NCBI RefSeq assembly: GCF_028288225.1 | Contig: NZ_JAQBOC010000003.1 | Location: 186,001 to 250,000 of the forward strand | From: Mucilaginibacter sp. | Lineage (GTDB): Bacteria > Bacteroidota > Bacteroidia > Sphingobacteriales > Sphingobacteriaceae | Length of the DNA stretch: 64,000 nt | Reading direction: 5' to 3' | Shown here: one piece after another, positions 27,339 through 35,090 of the stretch | Layout of the letters: every line of letters starts with the position of its first letter | Numbering within the stretch: position 1 is the stretch's first letter | Notes under the pieces: model-generated | Told to the model about the DNA's origin: nothing | The model's input: the letters and a program-made list of their open reading frames with translations, nothing else | Database searches by the model: none | Translations under genes and position numbers: made by a program

Positions 27339-28078
27339 TATTCTCTCCTGAAATGAATTCCGTAAATTATCGGAAAGCCTTTAAATTTATTGTAAACATG
27401 CAATGCACGTTGCTCCAGGTAATAATCTCTTACCGTTTCATCAATTTGCTTTACAACCTCATTGACTATTTTGAAATTGTTTTTCAAAAGTATTTCCCTA
27501 ACGGTATCAGTTGAATGCACAAAATTACGTACTGCAATATGGACGTTATTGTGTTTGAAGGTCCGCTGACCGCCTGAAGCTAATGCATCGGGATGAAAAT
27601 CGGTAATAATAATATCTCCGGTAGTTTTTAAGATCCTGCTCCATGCCTGTAGAGCTTCCTCTATATTTTCAATATGGGCAACGGTTAATGTAGATAATAT
27701 CACATCATAAGTGTTATCAGCAATCGCAGAAAAATGGTTATCTGTAATGGTATGGGTATTGGCTTGGGGGAATTTTTCTTTCAATTTGTGAAGCATTCCG
27801 GGCGAAACATCAAAGCCGGTTAATCCTGCAATATCCTTTTCTAAAATTTTAGGCCAGTGCCTGCCTGTGCCGCAGCCTATATCAGCAATTTGCTTATCTT
27901 TTATATCAATAGTATCCAGCAATTCACCAAAAACCAATTCATCCAGATCAAGCATCAGGTTACCGGGTTGCGCGTCGTAGTTATCGGCCCAAATATCATA
28001 GGCTTCCACAACGTCCTTCTCTTTTATCGATGACGGAAAGATATTTTTATTAATATATTTTTTTAGCGTTGCTAGCAA
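27338..28078 (-). CDS. Class I SAM-dependent methyltransferase, first gene of the leftward tailoring operon
   Basis: 246 residues. Motif I is IADIGCGTGRHWPKIL, the acidic residue after strand 2 is in LTGFDVSPGML, and motif post-I is YDVILSTLTVAHIEN. This matches Methyltransf_11-type small-molecule methyltransferases. It heads an operon of at least six genes with 1-8 nt overlaps or short gaps. The upstream 275 nt are shared with the divergent radical SAM operon. The acceptor is unknown. Confidence 0.88.
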   Translation of the reverse strand: MLATLKKYINKNIFPSSIKEKDVVEAYDIWADNYDAQPGNLMLDLDELVFGELLDTIDIKDKQIADIGCGTGRHWPKILEKDIAGLTGFDVSPGMLHKLKEKFPQANTHTITDNHFSAIADNTYDVILSTLTVAHIENIEEALQAWSRILKTTGDIIITDFHPDALASGGQRTFKHNNVHIAVRNFVHSTDTVREILLKNNFKIVNEVVKQIDETVRDYYLEQRALHVYNKFKGFPIIYGIHFRRE

Positions 28079-28146
28079 AACAGGGTGTAATTTTTAATGT
28101 GAAACCAATAGTTTGAATATAAGGATTACGTGCGATTATTTATGAT

Positions 28147-28260
28147 GGTTGCCCTATGCAATTTTATTTGTTAAAGCAGGCAACCTAAGTTTTAAGCGAG
28201 GCGTAATTACTACTGAGTAATTGTTTAATTGGGGTTAAATTGGATTTGTGTGATTTGTGT
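28147..28260. promoter_or_regulatory. Divergent control region between the two tailoring operons
   Basis: The spacer 28079-28353 must hold promoters for both directions. It contains a 7-bp inverted repeat (28147-28153 with 28179-28185) and a perfect tandem 9-mer gatttgtgt (28243-28251 and 28252-28260). I could not pick out convincing -33/-7 pairs. Confidence 0.4.
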
Positions 28261-28268
28261 GAACGATG

Positions 28269-28318
28269 TCTCCGTTAGGGAAATACCGGTGGGATATAAA
28301 CCACCGGTATTACGGAGA
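28269..28318 (+). promoter_or_regulatory. Strong two-part stem-loop in the leader of the radical SAM operon
   Basis: An 11-bp perfect stem (28282-28292 with 28301-28311, 8-nt loop) stacks on a 7-bp outer stem (28269-28275 with 28312-28318), with a 6-nt bulge on one side only. It ends 35 nt before the ATG of the first B12/radical SAM gene. It has no T run, so it is not a standard terminator. A leader control element, a protein-binding site or a palindromic repeat are all possible. Confidence 0.6.
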
Positions 28319-28353
28319 TTAACCCCATTGGCGAATATATTGTGAAGTATAAG

Positions 28354-29856
28354 ATGAGTAAGATACTACTGTTTAACCCCAAAAGCGCTATTAATAAATA
28401 CCGGATCCCGAATTCTATTTTAAACATTGCCGCATCGGTTGATGGAAAATATGATTGGGTAATAGTTGATGGTAATTGTGAAGCAGACCCCATAAAAAAA
28501 ATAGAATCATATTTAAACACGGGAGAATTCAAATACCTCGGTTTTTCTGTAATGCCCGGCCCGCAATTACGACAGGCAATTTTGGCTGCAAAAGCTATAA
28601 AAGAAAAATTTTCCTATACAACGATGATATGGGGTGGGTATTTTCCATCAAATCAGCCAAATTCGGTGCTTTACTCGGGTTATGTTGATTTTATTATCAA
28701 CGGTCCCGGAGATCATGCTTTCCCAAATTTGATCGATGCTTTGGAGCACGATCAGCCGTTTGAGTTTATAAAAAACCTGATCTATAAAGCGCCTGACGGC
28801 AGCATCTCAAAAACGGCAAAAGAAGACCTGATAGACCAGGATTTGTTACCGCCATTGCCATATGATAAGCTGAATACATTTTACCCTATTCCTAAATTTT
28901 TAGGGAAAACATACCTGGGCCAAAAAACACTTGCCTACCATTCCAGTATTGGTTGCCCGTTCACCTGTTCATTTTGCGCGGTTGTGCCAATTTACGAGGC
29001 CCGGTGGAAAGGTAAATCGGCACAAGCTGTTTATAAGGACGTAAAATACATAAAGGATAAGTGGGGCGCTGATGCCATTGAATTTCATGACAACAATTTC
29101 TTCGTTTCAGAAAAACGGGCGGTTGAGTTTTCAAGGCTGATGAAAGATGAAAACATGACCTGGTGGGGAATGGCAAGGATAGATACCATGAGCAAATTTA
29201 AGGATGCATCATTAACTGCCATTCGTGAATCAGGCTGTAAAATCATCTTTTTTGGTGCAGAAAGCGGCAATAATGAAGTGCTGGCGCAGATGGATAAGGG
29301 TGGTACTCAAACCGGGAACCAGATCATTGAATTTGCAGAACGGCTTAAAAAATTTGATATCATCCCTGAATACTCGTTTGTACTGGGTACCCCAGCCCCA
29401 ACACCCGAAAAAGTACAGGCTCAGATTGATTTCGAGATTGATTTTATAAAAAAGGTTAAGCATGTAAATCCCCGTACCGAGATCATTATTTATACTTACA
29501 GTCCGGTGCCCACAGAGGGATCGGAAATGTATAAACAGGTTTTAGCCAGCGGTTTTAGGTTCCCGCAGACATTGGAAGATTGGATCAGCCCGGCATGGGA
29601 GAGCTTTGATCTGCGGAAGAATCCGCTTACACCATGGCTCACTCCCGAGATGATAGACAAGATCAGAAACTTTGAAACGGTGCTGAATGGCGTTTATCCT
29701 ACGGTTACTGATATCCGCCTTAACCTGATCAAGAGAAAAGCGATACAATTGGTAGCCGGGTTACGCTATAGGGTAAACCTTTACAAATATCCGTATGAGA
29801 TAAAGCTGCTGCAAAAAGTTTGGAGATATCGTCAGCCGGAGACCCAGGGATTTTAA
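28354..29856 (+). CDS. B12-binding domain radical SAM protein (first)
   Basis: 500 residues from ATG 28354; a GTG at 28342 is an alternative. The N-terminal 165 residues form a cobalamin-binding-like Rossmann domain (FSVMPGPQLRQAI, MIWGGYFPS, DFIINGPGDHAFPNLI). The DxHxxG lower-ligand motif is absent, as in many enzymes of this class. The radical SAM core has the cluster motif C201-x3-C205-x2-C208 (GCPFTCSFC), then GADAIEFHDNNFF and IFFGAESGNNEVL. The class includes BchE and HpnR-like enzymes that methylate or rearrange unactivated carbon. It heads a five-gene operon with two methyltransferases and two other radical SAM genes, and the long hairpin lies in its leader. The reaction is unknown. 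Confidence 0.9.
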   Translation: MSKILLFNPKSAINKYRIPNSILNIAASVDGKYDWVIVDGNCEADPIKKIESYLNTGEFKYLGFSVMPGPQLRQAILAAKAIKEKFSYTTMIWGGYFPSNQPNSVLYSGYVDFIINGPGDHAFPNLIDALEHDQPFEFIKNLIYKAPDGSISKTAKEDLIDQDLLPPLPYDKLNTFYPIPKFLGKTYLGQKTLAYHSSIGCPFTCSFCAVVPIYEARWKGKSAQAVYKDVKYIKDKWGADAIEFHDNNFFVSEKRAVEFSRLMKDENMTWWGMARIDTMSKFKDASLTAIRESGCKIIFFGAESGNNEVLAQMDKGGTQTGNQIIEFAERLKKFDIIPEYSFVLGTPAPTPEKVQAQIDFEIDFIKKVKHVNPRTEIIIYTYSPVPTEGSEMYKQVLASGFRFPQTLEDWISPAWESFDLRKNPLTPWLTPEMIDKIRNFETVLNGVYPTVTDIRLNLIKRKAIQLVAGLRYRVNLYKYPYEIKLLQKVWRYRQPETQGF

Positions 29857-29872
29857 TTAATACGCTGTGAAC

Positions 29873-30610
29873 ATGACTGAATTAAACAGGGAGATTATGG
29901 AAGTAGAAGCCCAAGGTTCAGATTTTGGTGAACTTTATATTGATGTAAGATATAAAGAGAAACGTGTTTTGTCAGACGGGCAGGTAATGTTTTTGCCTGA
30001 TATTGAAGCCACGCATATTCATTTTAAAGAATGGCAGACCAGGAAGCGGTCGGCTCAAAGACTGATCGATTATCTCAAAGAAAAAAACAAACCGCTTAAT
30101 ATTTTAGAAATAGGCTGTGGCAATGGCTGGCTGTCGTCAAAGCTGTTAACTATTAAAAATTCAAGAGTAACAGGGCTTGATATTAATGAGCCGGAAATCA
30201 TGCAGGCTAAAAGGGTTTTTCAAAAAGATAATCTCGAGTTTATCTGCGGAAGTTTTGAATCCAGAATGTTTTTGAATGAAAGGTTTGACGTTATCCTATT
30301 CGCTGCTTCCATACAATATTTCCCATCTGTTAAAAGCATTCTGGAAAGCGCGTTTTTGTGTTTGAATAAAAATGGGGAGGTCCACATAATGGACACCAAT
30401 TTTTACCCACCCAATGAAGTTGCCGATGCAGCGAAACGGACGGAAGAGTATTATGAAATGTTAGGGTATCCGGAAATGGCGGCGCATTATTTTCATCATG
30501 CTATAAATGACCTGCAGCCGTTTAATTATAAGATATTGTTTAATCCGAAGCGCTTAATTAATAAGATCAGTAAAAAAGATCCTTTTTATTGGGTCGTAGT
30601 AAAACACTAA
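29873..30610 (+). CDS. Class I SAM-dependent methyltransferase
   Basis: 245 residues from ATG 29873, with a GTG two codons earlier (29867) as an alternative. Motif I is LNILEIGCGNGWLSSKLL, the acidic strand-2 residue is in VTGLDINEPE, and the post-I segment is FDVILFAASIQYF. It fits the Methyltransf_11/23 group. The N-terminal 70 residues, before the SAM fold, include FLPDIEATHIHF and may help bind substrate. It lies 16 nt after the first B12/radical SAM gene and 6 nt before the next radical SAM gene. The acceptor is unknown. Confidence 0.87.
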   Translation: MTELNREIMEVEAQGSDFGELYIDVRYKEKRVLSDGQVMFLPDIEATHIHFKEWQTRKRSAQRLIDYLKEKNKPLNILEIGCGNGWLSSKLLTIKNSRVTGLDINEPEIMQAKRVFQKDNLEFICGSFESRMFLNERFDVILFAASIQYFPSVKSILESAFLCLNKNGEVHIMDTNFYPPNEVADAAKRTEEYYEMLGYPEMAAHYFHHAINDLQPFNYKILFNPKRLINKISKKDPFYWVVVKH

Positions 30611-30616
30611 AATTAT

Positions 30617-31663
30617 ATGGTAGGGCAATCCTTATATCGTTCATATAACAGGTATCGTACTTTAAAAACAAGTATCATATCTGCATTGCCTATTGTTATA
30701 TTAATGCCCCACAGCGCCTGCAATTGCCGTTGTGTTATGTGCGATATCTGGAAGGACAACAAAAACCTGAAACAGCTTACGGAGCATGATCTGACCGGTT
30801 TGCTGGCGGCCTTAAAAAAATTCGGAACGCAGCAGGTATCAATGTCGGGAGGGGAAGCCTTACTGAATGTAAATTTTTTCAGACTTTGCGAGATCCTTAA
30901 GCAGCATAAAATAAAGGTCACCCTGCTTACAACCGGGCTTACCATTAAAAAGAATGCCGATCAGATCTTAGAATTGGTTAATGACCTGATTGTTTCTTTA
31001 GATGGCGATGAAGCCTTGCATGATGCTATCCGGAATATTCCAAATGCTTTTAGTAAGCTAAAGGAGGGGGTTGAGTATATCAAATCCATCAATCCAAACT
31101 ACAGGATAACTGCCCGCACCGTAATTCATCGCCTTAATTTCAGGAACTGGGAAGCCATAATTAATGAAGCAAGATTGATGGGGATTGACCAGGTGAGCTT
31201 TTTGCCGGCGGATGTAAGCAGCCATGCTTTTAACAGGCAAATGGCCTGGGAAGAGCCAAAGCAGCACGAGATCTTAATTTCAGAACGTGAGCTGCCCGAA
31301 TTGCAGGATGTAATAACCCGCATAATTAATAATGAGGGTAACTTTAAAACAAGGTTTATTGCTGAATCGAAAGAAAAGATAAGGGACATTTATCAGTATT
31401 ATGCTGCGTTTTATGGTTTGAACCCGTTCCCGTTTAAAAAATGCAATGCCCCCTGGGTATCAACCGTAATTGAAGCCGATGGAAATGTGCGGCCATGCTT
31501 TTTTCACGACGTGATAGGGAATATCAGGGATGCATCTTTGGAAACTATCCTGAATAGTGAAAGCGCCGTTAATTTCAGAAGATCACTGGATATGAGTAAA
31601 AATGCAGCCTGCATAAAATGCGTATGCTCGTTAAATCTTTCGCCTTTTGCAAAACTTGCATAA
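30617..31663 (+). CDS. Radical SAM protein with a SPASM/twitch-like C-terminal domain
   Basis: 348 residues. The cluster motif is C35-x3-C39-x2-C42, with an extra cysteine at 37. SQVSMSGGEALLN-type GGE and LIVSLDGDE motifs follow, as in MoaA/PqqE-like enzymes. The C-terminal part has further cysteines in KKCNAPWVST, GNVRPCFFHD and ACIKCVC, consistent with a second iron-sulfur cluster. Fewer cysteines remain at the end than a full SPASM domain needs, so it may be a twitch-type variant. No small peptide precursor gene is visible beside it. It lies between the methyltransferase and the second B12/radical SAM gene, 10 nt from the latter. Confidence 0.87.
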   Translation: MVGQSLYRSYNRYRTLKTSIISALPIVILMPHSACNCRCVMCDIWKDNKNLKQLTEHDLTGLLAALKKFGTQQVSMSGGEALLNVNFFRLCEILKQHKIKVTLLTTGLTIKKNADQILELVNDLIVSLDGDEALHDAIRNIPNAFSKLKEGVEYIKSINPNYRITARTVIHRLNFRNWEAIINEARLMGIDQVSFLPADVSSHAFNRQMAWEEPKQHEILISERELPELQDVITRIINNEGNFKTRFIAESKEKIRDIYQYYAAFYGLNPFPFKKCNAPWVSTVIEADGNVRPCFFHDVIGNIRDASLETILNSESAVNFRRSLDMSKNAACIKCVCSLNLSPFAKLA

Positions 31664-31673
31664 TTTATAAAGT

Positions 31674-33134
31674 ATGAAAAGTATATTGTTTTCACATTCT
31701 TACTTTTTACGTTTTGACCCAAAACAATGGGCCTTAGGGCAACCATACCCGCCATTGGGCACCATATATGCTGCAGCATATATGCGCGAAAATGATTACG
31801 CAGTATCGCTTTTTGACACCATGTTTGTAAGCGATCCGGAAGAAGTTAAAGCTGCATTAACGCAAAGCAAGCCTGATTTTTTTGTGATCTACGATGATGG
31901 GTTTAATTACCTCACCAAAATGTGCCTCACCAACATGCGCGAGGCGGCCTTCAGCATGTGTAAGATTGCCAAAGCGGCAGGATGTACTGTAATCGTTTCG
32001 AGCTCCGACTCAACCGACCGCTACGAGCAATATTTAAATGAAGGCGCCGATTTTGTAATAATAGGAGAGGCGGAGCATACTTTACTGGAGCTAACCAATC
32101 ATATTGAAAATGGCCAGAGTGAGCATGATACCATACAAGGGCTCGCTTATGTTAAGGATGGAAAGATAGTTAAAACCCCGGGTCGCCCTGTTTTGAAAGA
32201 TCTGGATAGCTTGCCGTTACCAGCCTGGGATTTGATTGATATGGATGCATACCGGCAAACATGGTTAAAGCACGCTGGGTATTTCTCTCTTAACATGAGC
32301 ACTACCCGTGGCTGCCCTTTTAAATGTAACTGGTGCGCAAAGCCAATTTATGGTAACCGCTATAATTCAAGAAGCCCTGAACATGTTGTTGCTGAAATTA
32401 AATTGCTTAAAGAACGCTACCGGATGGATCACATTTGGTTTTGTGATGATATTTTTGGTTTAAAGCCGGGTTGGGTTAAAGAGCTTGCGCTGCTTTTACA
32501 CAAGGAAAATATTAAGATCCGGTTTAAGATCCAATCCAGGGCTGATCTGCTCGCTGATGAAGGTACGGTAAAAGCGCTTGCGGACTCGGGCTGCGAAAAC
32601 GTATGGATAGGCGCCGAAAGTGGCTCGCAGAAAATTCTGGATGCCATGGATAAAGGTATTATGGTTGAACAGATCCGCGAAGCTACCCGCCTGATGAAAG
32701 AGAATGGCATAAAGCCATCCTTTTTTATCCAGTTTGGTTACCCCGGTGAGCTGAAGGAGGATATCCGGCTGACCATCAACATGATCAATGAGCTTTTGCC
32801 TTTTGAAATAGGCATTTCAGTATCATACCCCTTGCCTGGTACATTGTTTTATGAAAGGGTGAAAGCCGATCTGAAGAAAAAAACAAACTGGACAGATTCA
32901 GATGAAATGGCCCTGATGTTCAGCAATACTTTTCCACCATCGTATTACAAGCAATTGCATAAATACGTACATCAAAACTATCATAAACACCTGGCAAAAA
33001 ACAGCCTGGTTAAACTAATAAATAACCCGCTGAGCGCTAATATTAAAAGCATCAGGAAAGCCGTTTCAGTTTTATACCATGCACCGGCAACGCTTATTGA
33101 AGGGATGAAGCTAAGAAAACTGGAGGAAGCATAA
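31674..33134 (+). CDS. B12-binding domain radical SAM protein (second)
   Basis: 486 residues. The N-terminal cobalamin-binding-like domain (about 1-160) starts with a YPPLGTIYAAAYMREN helix and has FVIIGEAEHTLLEL. The radical SAM core has C214-x3-C218-x2-C221 (RGCPFKCNWC), then HIWFCDDIFGLKPGW and VWIGAESGSQKILDAMDKG, a pattern close to BchE-like enzymes and hopanoid methylase-like enzymes. It is only distantly like the first B12/radical SAM protein of the operon, so the two probably act on different steps. Its stop overlaps the next ATG by one base. The substrate is unknown; a lipid or glycolipid would fit both family and context. Confidence 0.9.
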   Translation: MKSILFSHSYFLRFDPKQWALGQPYPPLGTIYAAAYMRENDYAVSLFDTMFVSDPEEVKAALTQSKPDFFVIYDDGFNYLTKMCLTNMREAAFSMCKIAKAAGCTVIVSSSDSTDRYEQYLNEGADFVIIGEAEHTLLELTNHIENGQSEHDTIQGLAYVKDGKIVKTPGRPVLKDLDSLPLPAWDLIDMDAYRQTWLKHAGYFSLNMSTTRGCPFKCNWCAKPIYGNRYNSRSPEHVVAEIKLLKERYRMDHIWFCDDIFGLKPGWVKELALLLHKENIKIRFKIQSRADLLADEGTVKALADSGCENVWIGAESGSQKILDAMDKGIMVEQIREATRLMKENGIKPSFFIQFGYPGELKEDIRLTINMINELLPFEIGISVSYPLPGTLFYERVKADLKKKTNWTDSDEMALMFSNTFPPSYYKQLHKYVHQNYHKHLAKNSLVKLINNPLSANIKSIRKAVSVLYHAPATLIEGMKLRKLEEA

Positions 33135-33955
33135 TGGAAACTGTCCAGGCAAATATCAATGAGCAACATGCAGAATCGGCGTTTACCACGCAATCCATAA
33201 TTTTTGATGAGTTGTATGCAGGCAATACCATTATTAAATATAAGCGGGAACGGGTTCGCAACCATGTTTTACAGCTCTTAGCACCGGGCAGTTCTATCCT
33301 TGAGGTAAACAGCGGTACCGGCGAAGATGCTTTGTTTTTTGCACAAAAAGGATTTAAGGTACATGCTACAGACCTGTCAACAGGGATGCAAAATGAACTG
33401 AAAAGGAAGGTTGCACTGAACGGTATGGAAGAGCAGGTAAGCACTGAAATATGTTCCTATACGCAACTTGACCAGTTAAAAAACAAAGGGCTATATGATC
33501 ATATCTTTTCCAACTTTGCCGGCCTTAATTGTACAGATGAGCTGGATAAAGTATTGGCATCATTCAACGATCTGCTAAAACCTGGTGGAACGGTAACACT
33601 TGTCATTTTACCAAAATTTTGCCTGTGGGAAACACTGCTGGTATTTAAAGGCAGATTCCGTACAGCGTTTAGAAGGTTCTTTAGCAGGAATGGGAGCAAA
33701 GCCCATATTGAAGGCGTTTATTTTAAATGCTGGTATTACAATCCTTCATTTATTGTAAACCAATTGAAAGATCAGTTTAACCTGCTGGGAATTGAAGGCC
33801 TGTGCACAATTGTGCCGCCATCATATATTGAAGGTTTTGCAGAAAAGCATCCTTCCGTTTACCGGTTTTTGAAAAATAAGGAAGATAAGCTAAAAAGCTC
33901 CCGGCCCTGGAAATACATCGGTGATTATTATATCATCTCGTTAAAAAAGAAATAA
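33134..33955 (+). CDS. Class I SAM-dependent methyltransferase, last gene of the radical SAM operon
   Basis: 273 residues. The motif I region reads ILEVNSGTGEDALFFAQKG, where NSGTGED replaces the common GCGTG. The acidic residue is in VHATDLSTGM and the post-I segment is YDHIFSNFAGLNC. The C-terminal 100 residues (RFFSRNGSKAHIEGVYFKCW onwards) are an extension outside the SAM fold. Its ATG overlaps the preceding stop by one base, which implies translational coupling to the second B12/radical SAM protein and suggests consecutive steps. A palindromic repeat follows the stop. Confidence 0.85.
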   Translation: METVQANINEQHAESAFTTQSIIFDELYAGNTIIKYKRERVRNHVLQLLAPGSSILEVNSGTGEDALFFAQKGFKVHATDLSTGMQNELKRKVALNGMEEQVSTEICSYTQLDQLKNKGLYDHIFSNFAGLNCTDELDKVLASFNDLLKPGGTVTLVILPKFCLWETLLVFKGRFRTAFRRFFSRNGSKAHIEGVYFKCWYYNPSFIVNQLKDQFNLLGIEGLCTIVPPSYIEGFAEKHPSVYRFLKNKEDKLKSSRPWKYIGDYYIISLKKK

Positions 33956-33960
33956 CCTCC

Positions 33961-34046
33961 TGTAGAGACACAATACTTTGTGTCTCTGCTTTGTGTCTCC
34001 TGCGTGATCTTAATTATCCGGAGACGCAAAGTATTGCGTCTCTACA
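33961..34046. repeat. Paired hairpin (REP-like) element with covarying arms
   Basis: Two 26-nt arms (33961-33986 and 34021-34046) are inverted copies of one another with two differences. Each arm holds its own perfect 9-bp hairpin, and the two differences fall at positions that pair with each other, so an A-T pair in one hairpin is a G-C pair in the other. An 11-nt piece (ctttgtgtctc) of the left arm is repeated directly at 33989-33999. It sits between convergent genes and may also act as a two-way terminator. Confidence 0.75.
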
Positions 34047-34057
34047 AAAGCCTGTTT

Positions 34058-35014
34058 TTAATGTGCAAGGCTGTCTTCATAAGCCCGCAAGATCCGGTCT
34101 ACCCTAAACTGGTATCTTGCCAATAATTTGCTTTGAAAATTCTTAGGGTCGGGCTTTGCATAATGTTTGCCGGTATCCATTCCCATAATTATACCATGAC
34201 TGTTCAGCTTTTTTTGCTGCGTTTTTTTTAGCCATCGGTTGCCTGTAATTTTCATCAGCATATCATCAATGGTATCGCCTGCCCGGTTGTTAAATAGCCA
34301 TTCTAAAAGGTTTTTTAAAAACCCACCCTTAACCGGCTTTGCCGAGGCTATCCGCATGTTTTTGTTTGGAAGATATTCCCTGGTCCAGGTATTTGCGGTA
34401 TAAAACCGTTCAAACACGGTATCACCCTGCAGCGGGATCAATGTGCCTATTTCAATTGCGGTGTATAAATTCTTCTCTGCAATTTCCAGTTGCTGCTCAT
34501 CAATGTAATAGTTCATGCAAAACAAATGCTCCTTATTAACCAAAAAGGTTAGTTTTTTAAAGCAGTGCATTATGGTCCGCGCTATCCACAGCTTGTTTTT
34601 GGCGGTAATAATAAAAAGGTCAACATCCGAATTTTCATCCGCGAAGTTTTTTGATAGTGAGCCCGATATGGCTATTCCGCGTACATAAGGGAACCTGATC
34701 AGGAGGCTTCCCACCTTTTCGGCTATTTTAATTAATCCGGCTGCCTTTTTGTTGCCTTCGTTTCTTCGCACTACCAGGTATTGGTCGTTTTTTAAAGTAT
34801 AAAACTTATCAAATTGATAAATTATGCCGCTTTCAAGCAGGGATTTTAATGCCTGATCAAATGTGTCATAATCGTGCTTGTTTTTCAGGAACAGGTAAAT
34901 TTCCGCCCTGCATAAGGGGTAGTCAAACAGATCAAAATAAGCCAGGGTTTCTAATATATTTTCTTTAATTACTGACAAGCTTTTACTGATTAATGGATAT
35001 GGATTATGTTGCAT
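34058..35014 (-). CDS. Nucleotidyltransferase-domain protein with N-terminal helical domain
   Basis: 318 residues. A pol-beta-type nucleotidyltransferase motif is clear: G118-S119 followed by D130 and D132 (SGSLSKNFADENSDVDLF). The N-terminal 75 residues (ETLAYFDLFDYPLCRAEIYLF, then ALKSLLESGIIYQ) look like a winged-helix domain. The rest is helical with no recognised domain. The third catalytic acidic residue cannot be placed with confidence. It is the last gene of the leftward glycan operon, 76 nt after the O-antigen-ligase-like gene. It might nucleotidylate a small molecule or a protein; classical sugar-nucleotide synthesis is not expected from this fold. Confidence 0.75.
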   Translation of the reverse strand: MQHNPYPLISKSLSVIKENILETLAYFDLFDYPLCRAEIYLFLKNKHDYDTFDQALKSLLESGIIYQFDKFYTLKNDQYLVVRRNEGNKKAAGLIKIAEKVGSLLIRFPYVRGIAISGSLSKNFADENSDVDLFIITAKNKLWIARTIMHCFKKLTFLVNKEHLFCMNYYIDEQQLEIAEKNLYTAIEIGTLIPLQGDTVFERFYTANTWTREYLPNKNMRIASAKPVKGGFLKNLLEWLFNNRAGDTIDDMLMKITGNRWLKKTQQKKLNSHGIIMGMDTGKHYAKPDPKNFQSKLLARYQFRVDRILRAYEDSLAH

Positions 35015-35090
35015 TTATCTGTTGTTTTGAAAGTAACTTTATAATAATGACGGAGCAATTAACTGTTTGGTTGCCACTGGCGTTAAATAT

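Noticed and set aside
28079..28353. Cobalamin or SAM riboswitch upstream of the B12/radical SAM operon
   Set aside because: The spacer has a strong hairpin but I cannot find the conserved B12-box or the SAM riboswitch core. The hairpin is reported only as an unclassified leader structure.
30617..31663. RiPP (modified peptide) maturase with a precursor gene
   Set aside because: The radical SAM protein has a SPASM-like tail, but I found no small precursor open frame in the operon gaps, which are all under 20 nt.
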